DNA of 64,000 nt from Lanius collurio (lineage: Eukaryota; Chordata; Aves; Passeriformes; Laniidae), in assembly GCA_020086605.1 (NCBI GenBank), contig JACBWW010000004.1, forward strand, positions 28,925,047-28,989,046. The letters run 5' to 3'. Below the pieces are notes generated by a model. That model was given only the letters and a program-made list of their open reading frames with translations, made no database searches and was not told the origin of the DNA. The position numbers and the translations under genes are program-made. The number at the start of each line of letters is the position of its first letter. The first letter of the stretch is position 1. Shown here piece by piece: positions 10,061 to 22,149 of this stretch.

Positions 10061-13000
10061 GGAAAATAGCTCAAGTGCGGGGCCGGTTTGCAGTGGGGCT
10101 TGTCCTCTGTAAATGCTGAGTGATTATTGCGGGAATTCAAAGCATTATGGCTTTAGAATTTAGTTTGTTTGGGGGTTTGTTGTTGTTGTGGTGGTGGTTT
10201 TCTCTGTGATAGTTTTTATGGGGCTGTCAGAGATTTCTTAGCTTGCTCCCTCCTGCTCCTTCCCGAGTAACACTCACCACAGGAGTGTTGCCCCACCACA
10301 AGTGAGTCAGTAGACCTTTCTACAGCCCCTGGAAGACTGCTGGAAGTACAGATGAATTTTCTTCTCTTACCCTCGAGTATCAACAAAACCCCAAAAGGCA
10401 GCTCGCTAACCAGGTGGAACTGATCTGTGTTGTTCTTCACTGTTTAACGACACCCCAACCTTTAGCTTACTGGGATAAAAATATTTTTTCTCTTTCACAG
10501 GACCCTGTACCTCTCAGGTAACATGCCGTGTCAGACAACAGGAGTGTCATTCAAAGAGTGATGTCCGTGAGGTGCTGCACAGACCCCCAGTCCCGCTTTG
10601 CAGCATCTGACTGCATGCTGCCTGTGCACAAAGTGAGCTGATTGAGACTTTCGGGTCTGTATTTCCCGATGACACCAGTACCAAGGGAAGACACAGTTTT
10701 CTGAAGGTGAGAGGAATTAGCCTGGCCATCCAGGCCATCTTTGTGTGGCAGTACATCTGGAGTCTTCAAACTTTAAAACAAGCAGAGAGAAAAACCCTCC
10801 CTGATATAAACTGTGATATGGCAAGATGACTGAGTACTGTTAAGACTGCTGCCATATACTGGTGACAGCTTTTCCATAGAAATAGAAATTATTCCATTAT
10901 AGAAAGTCAGTTAAGTTCTTCTTGGTTAAAATTATGAAAGAACAGCAAGTCCTGCATAAACCAAGCTTTTTATGTGACAAAACTATAGCCTTAGTTTTAA
11001 CACATAAAGTAAATAAAAAACTTTCCCTTCTAATTGGGAATAAAAAAAAATGTATGAAGTCACTAACATTAACAGCATTAATACTAATAATTTACAATGC
11101 TTCACAATTGAAGTGAAAACAGAGCAGTTAATCTCTTCTGCATCTGAACTGTACAAAAGGGTCTTTTCTAGTTACAGTTGTTGATGGCCAACTATTGCAG
11201 TGTACCATGTCTAGCCACCCTCAATACAGAGAGGCAAAGACCCTGTCCATCATGGTTTGTGTTTGTTAGCTTAGCTTCAGACACTGCAATAAAATAATAT
11301 TTTATACCTCTGTTGCTTGCACGCCATGACATTCTGCACCATTACAATTCTATCAGAAACTGTTGCTCACCTTTAAATTCCCAACATGTGGTTCATTTTC
11401 TTCCCCTTTCCTAAAGTATAGTTCAGGTTTAATATTTTTGAGCATCTTTGGTTTCTGTACTGAAATAAATATGCAATATAAGAAAATCTCCAGTACTTTT
11501 TCTCCACATTCTGGATCTAGTCTCTAGGAAAGCTGTGTACTTATATGGTCTTGCATAGAAATAAAACTATTTCCTAAGCCACCAGTGCCAGGTTTTTCAA
11601 GAAAGGTTTAACTGAGGGTGTTTTTTTTGGGGGGGGGGTTGGGTTTTTTTGTTTGTTTGTTTTTTGTCTTGTTTTTTTTTGGAGTTTTTTTTTGTTTGTT
11701 GTTTGGTTTGGTTTTGGGGGGTGTTTTGTGGGGGTTTTTAAATTACATTTGTAAGCAGTCAGAATTTAAAAGAAAAATAATAGCAGACTGCAAATCTGTC
11801 CTGCTCAATGAAATGACCATATAGGTTAAAAAACTGTACTGGTAAGCATTCTTCTTACTCTCTGATTCCTTTCTTTAAATTAATTTTGAACATAACACCT
11901 AAGGAAGTTATCATAGCCTATTCTAGTAATATCTTCCTTTGAAAATAATAGGTTGCTGTGTTAATAATGCCAGAATGCTGCTAACTCTCCAAAGCACATA
12001 CACTGTTGTCCTGAGTCATACTGAAGTAGCATCAGTGAAGCATCTTTGTCTACTTTAACAGGAACATTCTGCAGCTTGGAATGGAATTGATGCACTGGCA
12101 GTAGTTAGCCATACAGAGCAAACTTCATCAAGTTGCTGTTCTGTGGGACATGTTAACATGTGGGGTGCTATGCCGAGACTGATTGCCACAGACCAAGCTG
12201 GATTGAGCCTGGCCAGACTCAAAGGGCACAGGAAGCCAGAGTCTGTCTGTTCACACTGCTTGAGCTGCTTAATTCTGAAGGATGTTTGTAGTCTCCTCCA
12301 TGTCTCAAAAGCAGCATGAAATCAAGCACAACAAATGTTTTGACTGGAATTTCAACAAGTAGGCAACACAGTAGAGGAGTCAACTGCATAGGAAACAGGA
12401 GATAATGAACAGGATGGTGACTTGCTGTAGATGCCCTTGGAAATGAAAGTAAGTAAATAATGTTTGATGCAATACATAAGAGGAAACTAGGAGAATCCTT
12501 CAAATACAGAAGTGATGTGGTTAGTGTAATGATCTATGTAAACAATCTTGGGTTGCAGTTTCAGAGTTGCTAATTCCAGGGCTGTGCAGAGCCCAGTCTC
12601 TCAGCAGTATTAAATTGATCTGGATCAGGTGTGGCCATGGTGTTACATTGCTCTCATATTAGTTTCTGTCCATGCTACAGAGTTTTTGTTCTGCCTCTGG
12701 AAGGACTGACAGTAATTGGTCAGGGTTTACTGTCGGCTGGTACAAAGTTATCCCTTTGACATTTTTTCCAAACAAATTTGAATTGGGAGACTCAGTTAAA
12801 TTGCATTAGTTGTTCCCATTTAATGGCTGTGGTGTATTTGATCATAGGAGGCCTACAGTCAGCTTTGTTCTGTTGTCAGACTGTGGCATTTCCAGTGGCC
12901 AATGATTGTGTTAAGAGCTGTGTTGGTTAATGCTGGAGGGAGAGGTATTAGGGCAGCCTTTTATATCAGCAAGAGAACAAGGGTCTCAGCTGCAAGGATG

Positions 13001-16000
13001 GATCAAAGGACTTTGTCTTGGAGCTGCCATGCAGAAGTATATACCTTGGGTGCTAGGATCTTCAAAGAAATTTCAGTCAGACCTGACAGTTGACAAACAA
13101 GCCTGAGTGGCAAGTAAGCTGGTGATGCTATCCACAGATACTCACAAAGAAGATACTAAGAGGGCTTTCAGGGAAGAGTTCTAGCTCTGCTGAGCTCTAA
13201 TTTCCTGCTAGTCATTCATGGAAGAGAGAAGAAGACTTATGTTTTGAGTTTGGGTAGGGGGAGATAGCTCTGGGGAAAAGAGCAGATCCATAAATCATCT
13301 GCAGAGACATTAATTTATTTGTATTTCAGATGAGATAACTCAGATAATGTAGGAAGATAACAGAAGAACAAGGATACAGCTCTCTGAGAGTCTGTCAAGC
13401 ACTAGGAAGGAAGGCTTAAATAGGTAAAAAGTATTTAGGCGAAGCATGGTTGATTGTGTCAGGTGAGAAAGGATGAGCTTTAAATACTTTTTGGGGGGTT
13501 CTGTTGAACCTTTGATTCGCTTTGGTTAATCCAGAGTGGAAACTGAGAAGTTTGGACACTGATAGTTGGATGTCTATGGAGTGAGTCAGAGAGGGTAATC
13601 AGGAAAGTGGAGTTGAGTCAAGGCTTTTATTAGTTTGTTTATTTCTACTAATATTTTTTATTTTTGAATGGAAATAGAAAGGGTAAACCAAGAAGACTAT
13701 ATAATATTTTAGCCATATAATTTTTTAAAAAATAATTTTGCTTGAGTAATTTATTCCCTCTAGTGAAAATGTGGTGGCTTCTGGGCTTTTCTCCTTTTGC
13801 TTACTTTCATGCTCACTTTCCTACCAGAAAGGTAGGAAAAACAAGGATTGTTTTCTCAAATGTCTCCCCTTGGGACTTGCTGTTCAGCTATGTAGGTTTA
13901 ACATGCAGCTAAGCCAACTAATGATTTGTGGCCACTGAAAAGTGTCTTTATTTTTTTGTGGCTCTGTGTTCTGTCCCTTTCTTTGTCCTGATGCTGGTAC
14001 TTATTGGACCTGCTTGTCTGCCATGTGTTTATTTGACTCATGGAAGTGTCCCAATGAGTGCCAAAATCAGCACAAGCTGATCTGGAGTGCCCAGCTGGGA
14101 GATGAGTTTTGGAGATGGGGGATTGTCATATTCTTAGTAGCCATAAACCATGAAGCTGACTCAGTGTGCCTTCTGGACTGAACTCCTGGGGTAAGTTAAG
14201 CAGCTCATCAAGAAATGGAATTGTGAAATTCATCTCTGTTTCTGCATAAGCAATGGAAAGAGTTGGCAATGAAGGAAGAAATCCGTTGGTGAAGATCGAT
14301 GTTAATACAACTCATCCTCATGGGATTATCTGGCATCTTAAACCTCCAAGAGAGTTTTTTGCAAATTCTTTGCATAACCTGCAGACTCTGTAAGATCCCT
14401 GCAGTGAGCTACCACTGACTCATCTTTTGGCTTAGGATGTAGTTTCACTGAGATCTGGCTGTATGATGAGTAAGTACAAGGAGTTAAACCAGAAGAAAAC
14501 CGAGATTTTTTCTGTGCTAGCTTTCTGCTCACTTAATTCCTTGAATCAAGCAGGCACCAGTATTTGCAGAATTGCAGCTGGAGAAGAATGCTGACAGAAG
14601 TGGGAAGCAGAACTGCCTTTTCAACAGAAACTAAACCTTCTTGCAGTGTGAGACTCCACCTTTAGGATGTGGCTTCACAGTTGGTTGAAAATGCTCTCAT
14701 TCTGACTTCTTGAGTAAAGAAACCCTACTGCCTTTCTGGTATCAACCCTGTTGAAACAAATCCTGCTCAAAATGGCTTGTTTGCTATGTAGTCATGGGGT
14801 TACTAGCTTTGACAGAAGGAAGATAAATAAATTAGGAGTTGAAATGTGAGTTTGGCTTTCTTCTGTAGCTTGGGATAGGGCCCCAAAGAGAGTGTTATTA
14901 ATGAGTTGGTGGGGACTACATGCAGCTCTCTGCTCATTGTCTGCTATCAGCAAGTTAAGTCTTTACTGGAGCCTCTCTGCTTTGATATTCCATGATCATT
15001 GATTTTCCTTTGAACACTGAGTCATTTACCCTAGTCTTCTCCCTCCTAAAGGACAAGCTAATGTCATTATAAAAATAATTCTTTTTTCTGTGATCAGCAG
15101 AACAAGTGAAGCCTGGTTTCCTATGGATTTGTCTTGATGTGGTACCGTTGTGTGGATTCTCATATGTATATTAAGCAGTGTCTGCACATGCTTACCGTTT
15201 TATCAGTGGCAGCTTTATGAGGACCTGTTTCATCCATTTGGCATTTCATGTAAGTTACCTTTGTACAAATTCAGACAGAATTTAGCAATGGTTGAAACAT
15301 GCGTTTTTTTGGCAAGGAAAGTGGGGGAAGTAATGGGACCCAGAGGCAGAAATAATATAGAGTAATCACATAAGCCTTCTTTCCTTAGGAAATCAGGCTA
15401 AAAATTAGTCTTTTGACAGAGACCTCTGCAGAGAGCCTTAGGTCAGGCTATAGACACAGAAAAGTAAGTGTTGCTGTTTATCATGTAAAGGCTTCCTGTT
15501 ACCTGCTGTAACAGACTTCACATAAGGAAAAGCCAGCAGTTGGTGTTTACTCAGTCATCTTCTCACCTTCAGCAATGTCCTTATCAGGCTTTGGGAACTT
15601 GGTTGTTTGTTTGCCAGAGTGCACTCATGCATCAGTTGCTTTCATTTATTTTTAATTTAATCCTTATACATGAATAAATGGCTATGTAGGTATAAGACAA
15701 GCTGTTAAAGAGACTTGTGGCTTACAGGACTCTGTAACGTCAGTGAAGTCATGGAAAATAAAGGCTTTAAATGCAACCAGGGATACAATCCTCTTACTTG
15801 GAGAAAAGCTAGCATCTTCTCTGTGAGATTTTCACTGTGTAATAAATATTGGGGTATTTTATTGCATTTTTCTGTATTGTAAATTTACACTTCTATTACT
15901 TCAGAAATGAAGGTAAACAATTTTTAAAAGGAAAACCCGGTATTTCAGATTTCCGTGGGGATGCCAGATTATCATGAAGAGTCAACCTACAAACAAGCTT

Positions 16001-17930
16001 TGCAGATTTGTTCAGTATTCTGTGCTTATCTCAAGCTCTGACAGAGTTCTCTTAAAAATGCCTTGCCTACCCCACAATAGGGCAGCTGGATCCTGAAGCC
16101 CAGCTACAGCATTGTGTTGGTTCTCTTTCCAGTCACTTGGGCCTTGAAATAAGTCTGTTGTGTTCCCAGGTGTTACCTTTTTCCCTTGAAGTAGTTTACA
16201 GATGGATCAGTTCCATGATTCTGTGACTCTGTCATTACAGAAATGTGGGTGCTGGAGCAAGGGACCAAGGAATGAGTAGTCAATCACAGGTACAACAGGA
16301 AATGTGGGACTACCCATCTCAGTGGCAATCCGGGTTTATGATAGGTTACATTGACCATACAGAACAAAGCACTGTACCTCGAGGGATATGTGTGAAGAGA
16401 AGAGAGAGGAATAGAAACAGGCAGAACATATCCATCTGACTGTGGGAATTCAGGTACTGCCATACCCCTCCAGGTTTCTCTCCTGAGCATGCACATGATG
16501 CACTTTTCTTCTGAGCACAAGCCATGTGAGAAACTTCAGTGGTGCTGGCTCCTGCTTGGTGACCTGCAATTCAGCTGGTCAGGTGTGTCTGGTGCACTGG
16601 AGCATAGAGGACAGATGGAGAAGCTGTGGCGAGGTTGTGACTGAAAGGGAGATGCAGACCTTCCTTGCAGAGGAGAATAAATCAGAGACAAGATGTATGC
16701 GTTACTGCAGTGAGATTGCAATGATTTGCCACTACCAGTGAAATAATATGAAAATCTCTTCACTGTAGAGCAAGACTGAGAGGCTTTGCAGAAACACTTG
16801 TGATACAGAATCTGTAACTCTGAGGTATAAATCATTAGTACATTCAAAATACAGATGCAAGTCACTGGAAAACAAACTTCTCTGATGCTACGCCACCACC
16901 AGTGAGACCTGATGTGGTCACACCATGCTGGCATAGATCAGTTCCTTAGAACAAGTAGCTGCTTAACTTTTAATGGCCCTGTCATCTCATTTCTGGTAAG
17001 GAGAGGGCATTATTTGCTCAGAAAAGTGTTCTGAAAATCACTCGTGTTCCTCGTGAGCTATCAATCTGTCTGTACCTCATTCCTGAGTTAAGAAAAAAAG
17101 AAGGGGGAAAATAAAGATGAGCTACAGACAGAAAAAATGCTGCTTCTATAGAAGATTTTCCCCAATGCCAGCCATTAGCCGCTTTGTTGCACTCTTTGGA
17201 CAATGTGTCTGCTAAATACCACGTCTCTGCTAGGGAGTTCCTCCTACACTGATGGGCAAAGTTAAAACAAAATTTGATGCTGTCAAATTGTTAAATTGAT
17301 TTAACACAGCATTTCACGTGGATTCAGTCTCTACTTCAAACAGATGCAGCTAGCTGGAATTCTAACAGCACAAAAACTGTGAGATACTGGGAATTGCAAG
17401 GGGATTTGAAGAAACTGGGTGCTCAGATCCTCTCATGTGCAACGGAAATTGGGCTGCACACTTGTTTGCTCTTTGACAGTGATGGCCTCAAGCCTTGACG
17501 ATCGTAATCCTGAACACAGCAGCTGCCTGTGTACTCACTGTCCAGGTTTTGTGGTGTCACACTTCTCACGTTCGTATTTCTCCGCACACATGAGGGGAAC
17601 AATTACTTGTTACAATTACTCATCTGTTAATTTCTTCATACTCTCTATTTTATTTCCCCCCCTCTTTGTTTTCTTCCAGTTTGCCACTTTGGAGGTGGCT
17701 GCGATTTGCTACTTATTTTCCTGGCTGCCTTTGTTCTTTACTTCCCATTCGCTCTGGTCCCTCCTGCCCCAGGGGCTCCCTGGTGCTCTGCGTCTGGGTG
17801 GCCTCACACCCGCTTCACAGCCCCTTCGGCTCGCTCCTCAAGCCCTCTCTAGTCGCAGACAACGAACCGCACTTTTCACTGCAAAAATCTCCTGTAAAAA
17901 GAGCTGGCTTTTCAGTGTTTTTGCCAGTAT
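10061..17930. other. Intergenic DNA between DCAF5 and EXD2
   Basis: About 7.9 kb of moderately AT-rich sequence between two divergently transcribed genes. I see no exon pattern, RNA gene or clear mobile element. Notable contents are the T/G tract at 11.6 kb and a 178-codon plus-strand open frame at 17419-17955 that matches nothing I know. A few short phrases (for example near 16220, 'ccatgattctgtgactctg') resemble CR1 tails but are too short to call. Confidence 0.7.
11615..11740 (+). repeat. Low-complexity T/G tract
   Basis: About 125 bases consisting almost entirely of T and G on the plus strand, with runs of up to ten G and nine T and (GTTT)n blocks. The strand asymmetry is complete over most of its length. 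It is not a telomere repeat, as no regular TTAGGG period is seen. Confidence 0.9.
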
Positions 17931-17998
17931 TTTGCCCTGGCTGAAGGCATGCTGACGCCTGCCCAACGACACAGCCGCCCCGCCACCACCTTCCGTAC

Positions 17999-18009
17999 AA
18001 CATGGCGGC
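17999..18009 (+). promoter_or_regulatory. EXD2: YY1 binding motif
   Basis: AACATGGCGGC is a perfect match to the extended YY1 consensus (AANATGGCGGC) in the plus orientation. In CpG-island promoters this motif is typically found just downstream of the transcription start. It therefore suggests that EXD2 transcription starts near 17990-18000. The ATG inside it would open an upstream frame of more than 80 codons. Confidence 0.65.
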
Positions 18010-18243
18010 GCCCACCGCCCACTCGCACCGCCGGCACAGAGGAAGCGTCCGCCGCTCTAAGGCTCCCGGTGTGTGTGGCGACTGCCCCGCGGGGGGTTCC
18101 TGCGGCCGGACGCGGCAGTTCCGCGGGACGCAGGCAGCGGGCGGGTCGGTGGTCGCCCGGCGGGTCCGCGGGCGGGCGGCGGGGCCGGGCGCGGGGGAGA
18201 AGCTGCTGCGCGCATCCCGGAGAGACGGCGGCCGCGGCTGCAG
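18010..18243 (+). other. EXD2: Probable EXD2 non-coding exon 1
   Basis: This is inferred from three things: the need for a 5' exon before the acceptor at 19424|19425, the CpG island, and the YY1 motif. The donor CAG|GTGCGC at 18243 is assumed; the donor at 18321 is the alternative. Intron 1 would then run to 19424 (about 1.1-1.2 kb). In its downstream AT-rich part I see no other feature. Confidence 0.4.
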
Positions 18244-19424
18244 GTGCGCCAGTGAGCGTGCGGTCCGGTGCGCCCGCGGCCTCCCGCATGCTCGCTCCCG
18301 GCGTCCGGGCCTTTTCCCGGGGTAAATAACCGCGACTGAGCCTAAAGCGGGCAGCGCCTTCGCCCTGCTGCCGAGGGCAGTCGTGGGCACCCCCGCCTGC
18401 CCCCATCCCGCCGGGCCTGGCGGCGGCCCGGAGAAGCGCTCCGCTGGGGTCCTGGGCCCGCCCCCGGGCCTTGGCGCGCCACTGCCGCCAGGGCTGAGCC
18501 GGGGCCGGGGTGGCTTATCGGGGCTTCTGCCCCGGCGGGGGATGCGCACAAGGATCGCAGGCACCCCCCGGTTCCCAGAGGGCTGGGGGCTGTTGGACCG
18601 AGAGAGAGCCCATCGCTGCGGGCGGCTTCCTTGCAGCCGGTGTTCGCGCTCACTTTACGGGGTGGCAGTGAACGACCTGTTGCTTCGGGGGCGCTCAGGC
18701 AGGTGCCCGGGCCGTGCTCGGGGTGCTGGGAGCGGCTGCGCAGGGCTGGAGTAGCATCGACACCCGAACTTCTGCTTGCGGGGAAGAGTGCGCAAAGACA
18801 GCCCTTTTGAAACAATGTGGTGGGTTGGGGAGGTAGGGATGCTGGGGCAGGGTTGATTTCAATTTATTGAAGGGGTACTAAGCTTCTGTATGATACAGGG
18901 ACAGCTGTGTTACAAATAGATGCTGCTGCTTTAGGGCTTTTCAATGCCTGAAGAGCCATTTGACCCTAGTATGAATGTGAATATAATGGACAAATGCCTG
19001 TTATTTACTAATGCATGAATGGACATGCTTATTCTGCAGCAATTTCATTTTGGCCTTGTTTAGGTTGATCTAGTTCCAAACTGAACTAAAAAGATGTTGA
19101 TAATAACAGTGACTAGTTTATATTTGGAGTAGCAGAGTTTGTGGAAGCGTCCAGTTGCACCAGTTTAATTTAACTGATTCTCCTAAAGGTTTTTACTTGA
19201 GTCATCAACAACAGCATTCAGTCTCCTCTTCCTGCCCAATCCATCACTGCAGCAGTCTACCCTCAGGCCCCCAGTCTATCAAAGCGGGACCCAGACCTTT
19301 TTTTCTAACAGGATCATAAGTTGTGGCTAGAACCTTGTTATGATACCATTGTATGTGTTTAATGTTTCCAAATACATTTCATTACTTTGTCTTTAATTTC
19401 TACCTCTCTCATTTTTCTCTGCAG

Positions 19425-19491
19425 GCCGTGATGAAATCCCACAATGCTGTTTTGAGAGAGTGAGGTGAAGGAAGAGAAAGGGCAGTAAAAA
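19425..19491 (+). other. EXD2: EXD2 5' UTR part of exon 2, with two short upstream ORFs
   Basis: A strong acceptor (pyrimidine tract ending TTTTTCTCTGCAG) precedes 19425. The 67-nt leader before the EXD2 ATG contains two upstream ATGs. One opens at 19431 and stops at 19463 (ten codons); the other opens at 19444 and stops at 19455 (three codons). Both end before the main ATG at 19492. The overlap of two uORFs in so short a leader suggests modest translational damping, which is an inference. Confidence 0.7.
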
Positions 19492-19830
19492 ATGGCCAAG
19501 CAAACAGCAGTGACAATTACTTTGGTAGCCCTGCTGGGTGTTGCATTGGGGGGCCTGGTTTTATGGAAAGCAACCCAGCGTCGGAAAGGAAAAACATGCT
19601 GTAGGAGTCAGCAAGAGGAAGCAGCAGTAAAGTCAGAAGATGAGAAACTCATTAAGGCAGAGGATAAGAAGGTGCTTTCCTTCCTCAGATCTCCCCCCTT
19701 TTCCTGGATAGAGAGGATCCTTGGTGCAGACATAGTGATAGTTTCAGAGCAGGAGCAGTGGGATCATGTTGAACCATTGCTGAAGAAGGAGCTGGAGAAG
19801 TGGCCGGTTCTTGGAATTGATTGTGAGTGG
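19492..19830 (+). CDS. EXD2: EXD2 coding exon 2: membrane anchor and Exo I motif
   Basis: EXD2 is a DEDDy-family 3'-5' exonuclease, reported at the mitochondrial outer membrane and, in the nucleus, aiding DNA-end resection with MRE11. This exon encodes residues 1-113. A hydrophobic segment (about residues 6-25, AVTITLVALLGVALGGLVLW) is followed by a basic stretch (KATQRRKGK), matching the N-terminal signal anchor of the family. After a charged linker comes the start of the nuclease fold, with the Exo I motif DCEW at 110-113 (catalytic D110 and E112). The exon ends phase 0 at TGG|GTGAGT. Joined with the seven exons below, the protein has 621 residues, the same length as human EXD2. Failure to splice here would add 20 residues and stop. 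Confidence 0.96.
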
Positions 19831-20731
19831 GTGAGTGATCAAGAGGCGCCTCTCCCTTCCTTTAGATTGCAAATTGCATGGGGAGATCATTGAAGGTGGA
19901 GTAATTCCTTTGCTGAAACAGGTACCACAGGACTGACTATTGAAACTGTGATTGTCTGTCATGGCAGCAGTGAAGTAGCTGCTAATTTTGACTGCTCTTA
20001 CATTTAAGTGTGCTAAGTTTTAAATTCAACAGATGTATTTATATACTGAGTTCTTGTGATAAATCGACTTTACTAAATATAGTAACAGTCACATGGCTAA
20101 ATATAGCATTATGTGTTTTGTGTAATATCTCTTTAAAGGTGATTTACTAGAAGTAGCTTGAGTTTACACTATTTTAAATCCCGCTACATATTCAAGAAAC
20201 AATATCAAAAAGGAGGATAATGCTGATATGAAGATAAAACTCCCTGGGACAACCAGAAAACAAACTTCTGCTTGTACATTTGCAGGTGTGACATCTCGAA
20301 ACAGGCATAAAGTAATTTATAAAGCCTGTCTTTGCCATTGTTTTGACTGGAAATTTATTCACCCCACAGTCATTAGTATAAGCCACAGCTAAACAATGTA
20401 TTTGCCATAAACATTTATATAGCAGGTAACTTTGTGCTGATGTGGATTAAAAAAATGTTTCTGATTTCTTCTACCAGCTCAGCTATGAAGGGGAAAGGTG
20501 AAAGGGGGAAAGATTCGCTTGTGGGAATGTGGCAAGGAGTAGCCTGGGGACATTAATACTGTGAAAAAGACCACATAACTTGCAGTAAATTTTTAAGAGA
20601 CATGTAACAATACTTGGCTGAATAAACTGATAAGTATTTCCTGCCTTCAGTAGCCTTTTTTGCAATTTGCTTCAGCTCCAGTATTACTAATAATACTGTA
20701 ACCCGGACTCTAATTTTTTACTTCATTACAG

Positions 20732-20988
20732 GTATCTGTGGAGGGAAAAGCAAATCCTGTATCCCTGCTACAGATGACTTCTTCCAGTGGCCTCTGCATT
20801 CTTGTTCGGTTGCCCAGGCTTGTTGCTAGTGGCCAGACTCTTCCAAAGACCTTGTTGGACATCATGGCAGATAGTGCTGTGTTGAAAGTTGGGGTAGGAT
20901 GCTGGGAAGATGCTTGTAAATTACTTCATGATTATGGTCTTCCGGTCAAAGGGAGCATGGATCTGCGGTACTTAGCCATGAGACAGCG
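20732..20988 (+). CDS. EXD2: EXD2 coding exon 3: exonuclease core, Exo II
   Basis: Residues 114-198 plus two bases of R199. It starts after ATTACAG and ends CAGCG|GTAAGT. It begins VSVEGKANPVSLLQM, continuing the DCEW motif as in vertebrate EXD2. The Exo II region is KVGVGCWEDACKLL, with acidic D173 as the likely metal ligand, followed by a conserved MDLRYLAMRQR end. The preceding intron (19831-20731, 901 bp) and the following intron (20989-22022, 1,034 bp) show nothing recognisable. Confidence 0.95.
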
Positions 20989-22022
20989 GTAAGTGCCCGA
21001 AGACAGAGGTAGCTCTGTTTGAGGCAGCATGTGAGGTGGAAATATTTCTTAGGTGATTTGCATAAGCTGAATGATATCAGGCTGGTATGTCTGGAATTCT
21101 TAGGGTGGCTTTTGGGAATGGGAATTGATATCTGCAACCCAAGAACATGTCATGCTTCTATTCTGTGGCCTTAATGGAAATGAAATCTTCACGAGAATTT
21201 CATTTGCTAATTGTGTCTGTTAGTCTTCTGACAGACCTAATACCTTTGTGGACTTTTCTGTGTATTGTGCTCAAGCTTTTAAGAAGTCCAGGCACAATGA
21301 TGTAATGCAGTGAGAGTGAACACTGTCAGCAGATATTAGAATACACTGCCTAGAAGTATGAGTTAAATGTGCCCAGGGCATGTAAGTGGACTGTTGAATT
21401 TCAAAATTTCTTGAAAAATTACTAAATAAGCCAGTTCCAATTTTCTCTTTTAATAACAGTGCTTCTATGGAAAGGTTACAGTTACGATGCTGTTTTCTTA
21501 TCCATCACTCTTCCTAAAAATAGTGCTTTACTTGCAAATATTCTTCACATAAAGTTACGTGTATGCCAGAGTGTGGTGTTAGTGATCTGGGCCATGGGTT
21601 TGCTGACCTCTTGGTGCCTTTTGAGCACTGAGGATGAACTTCTTGTGGCCAAGGTTCTTCCAAGTCATTCCTGGTTCTTGGGCTTTTCATGAATCCCTTG
21701 GACAGGTGGTTCGTCACTGTATGATGGACCTCTTTAGTTCAGAAGTGAATAGTTGAGAGCCAAACACTTCAGTCTTAAATGTTACTAACTCCCAGCCTTG
21801 CTTGCTTTGCATATTGCAGACACAGGATAATTGCTAAATCTAGAAAGGACGTTTTAGTAGAGGGGAGGGAGAGGGCCTATAAAGCTGACAGTTGTGTGCT
21901 GTTTGAGTCATGCATCATGTGTATTGTGTTCTCACAGGTTCAGGCTATATGAGGGCAACTGAATTTGCATGAGTGTATAGTTTCATTAATATGTTTGTTT
22001 CACTTTCTTTGTTGAACTGAAG

Positions 22023-22149
22023 GAAGGATCTACTTCACAACTGCCTTAGCCTTAAGTCTTTAGCTGAAAAAGTCCTGAACTTCTCGCTTGACAAGTCTCC
22101 TCATGTGCGTTGCAGCAACTGGGAGGCAGAAGAACTGACACAAGATCAG
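22023..22149 (+). CDS. EXD2: EXD2 coding exon 4: exonuclease core
   Basis: Completes R199 and encodes residues 200-241 (KDLLHNCLSLKSLAEKVLNF, then a CSNWEAEELTQDQ-like segment). The SLKSLAE helix is typical of the DnaQ/RNase D fold. The acceptor is poor: the pyrimidine stretch is interrupted by GAACTGA immediately before AAG|G. The donor is CAG|GTGTGT, phase 0. The downstream intron (22150-22897, 748 bp) has no recognised feature. Confidence 0.95.

Larger units (their letters stand above)
17940..18790 (+). promoter_or_regulatory. EXD2: CpG island promoter of EXD2
   Basis: A sharp CpG-rich, GC-rich block of about 850 bp, 0.7-1.5 kb upstream of the first EXD2 coding exon. No coding sequence of EXD2 is found here, so it probably supplies a non-coding first exon. 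Candidate splice donors to the acceptor at 19425 are GCTGCAG|GTGCGC (exon end 18243) and CCCGGG|GTAAAT (exon end 18321). The island also carries long open frames on the minus strand, which I attribute to composition. A divergent transcript from this island is possible but has no direct support. Confidence 0.8.

Noticed and set aside
16190..16240. Possible CR1 tail ('ccatgattctgtgactctg')
   Set aside because: Only about 20 bases resemble the tail and the upstream sequence does not follow CR1.
16536..16934. 132-codon minus-strand open frame in the DCAF5-EXD2 intergenic region
   Set aside because: No similarity to anything known, no exon signals, ordinary intergenic composition.
17815..18815. 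Minus-strand frames of 249 and 157 codons over the EXD2 promoter
   Set aside because: CpG-island composition; several overlapping frames on both strands and no recognisable domain.
19831..19893. Extension of EXD2 exon 2 into the intron (20 more codons)
   Set aside because: A strong GTGAGT donor follows DCEW and the next exon continues the conserved sequence exactly; the extension is intronic.
20738..20992. Apparent independent reading frame starting at GTG within EXD2 exon 3
   Set aside because: It is an internal part of the EXD2 exon, which starts at 20732 after the acceptor; no separate start is needed.
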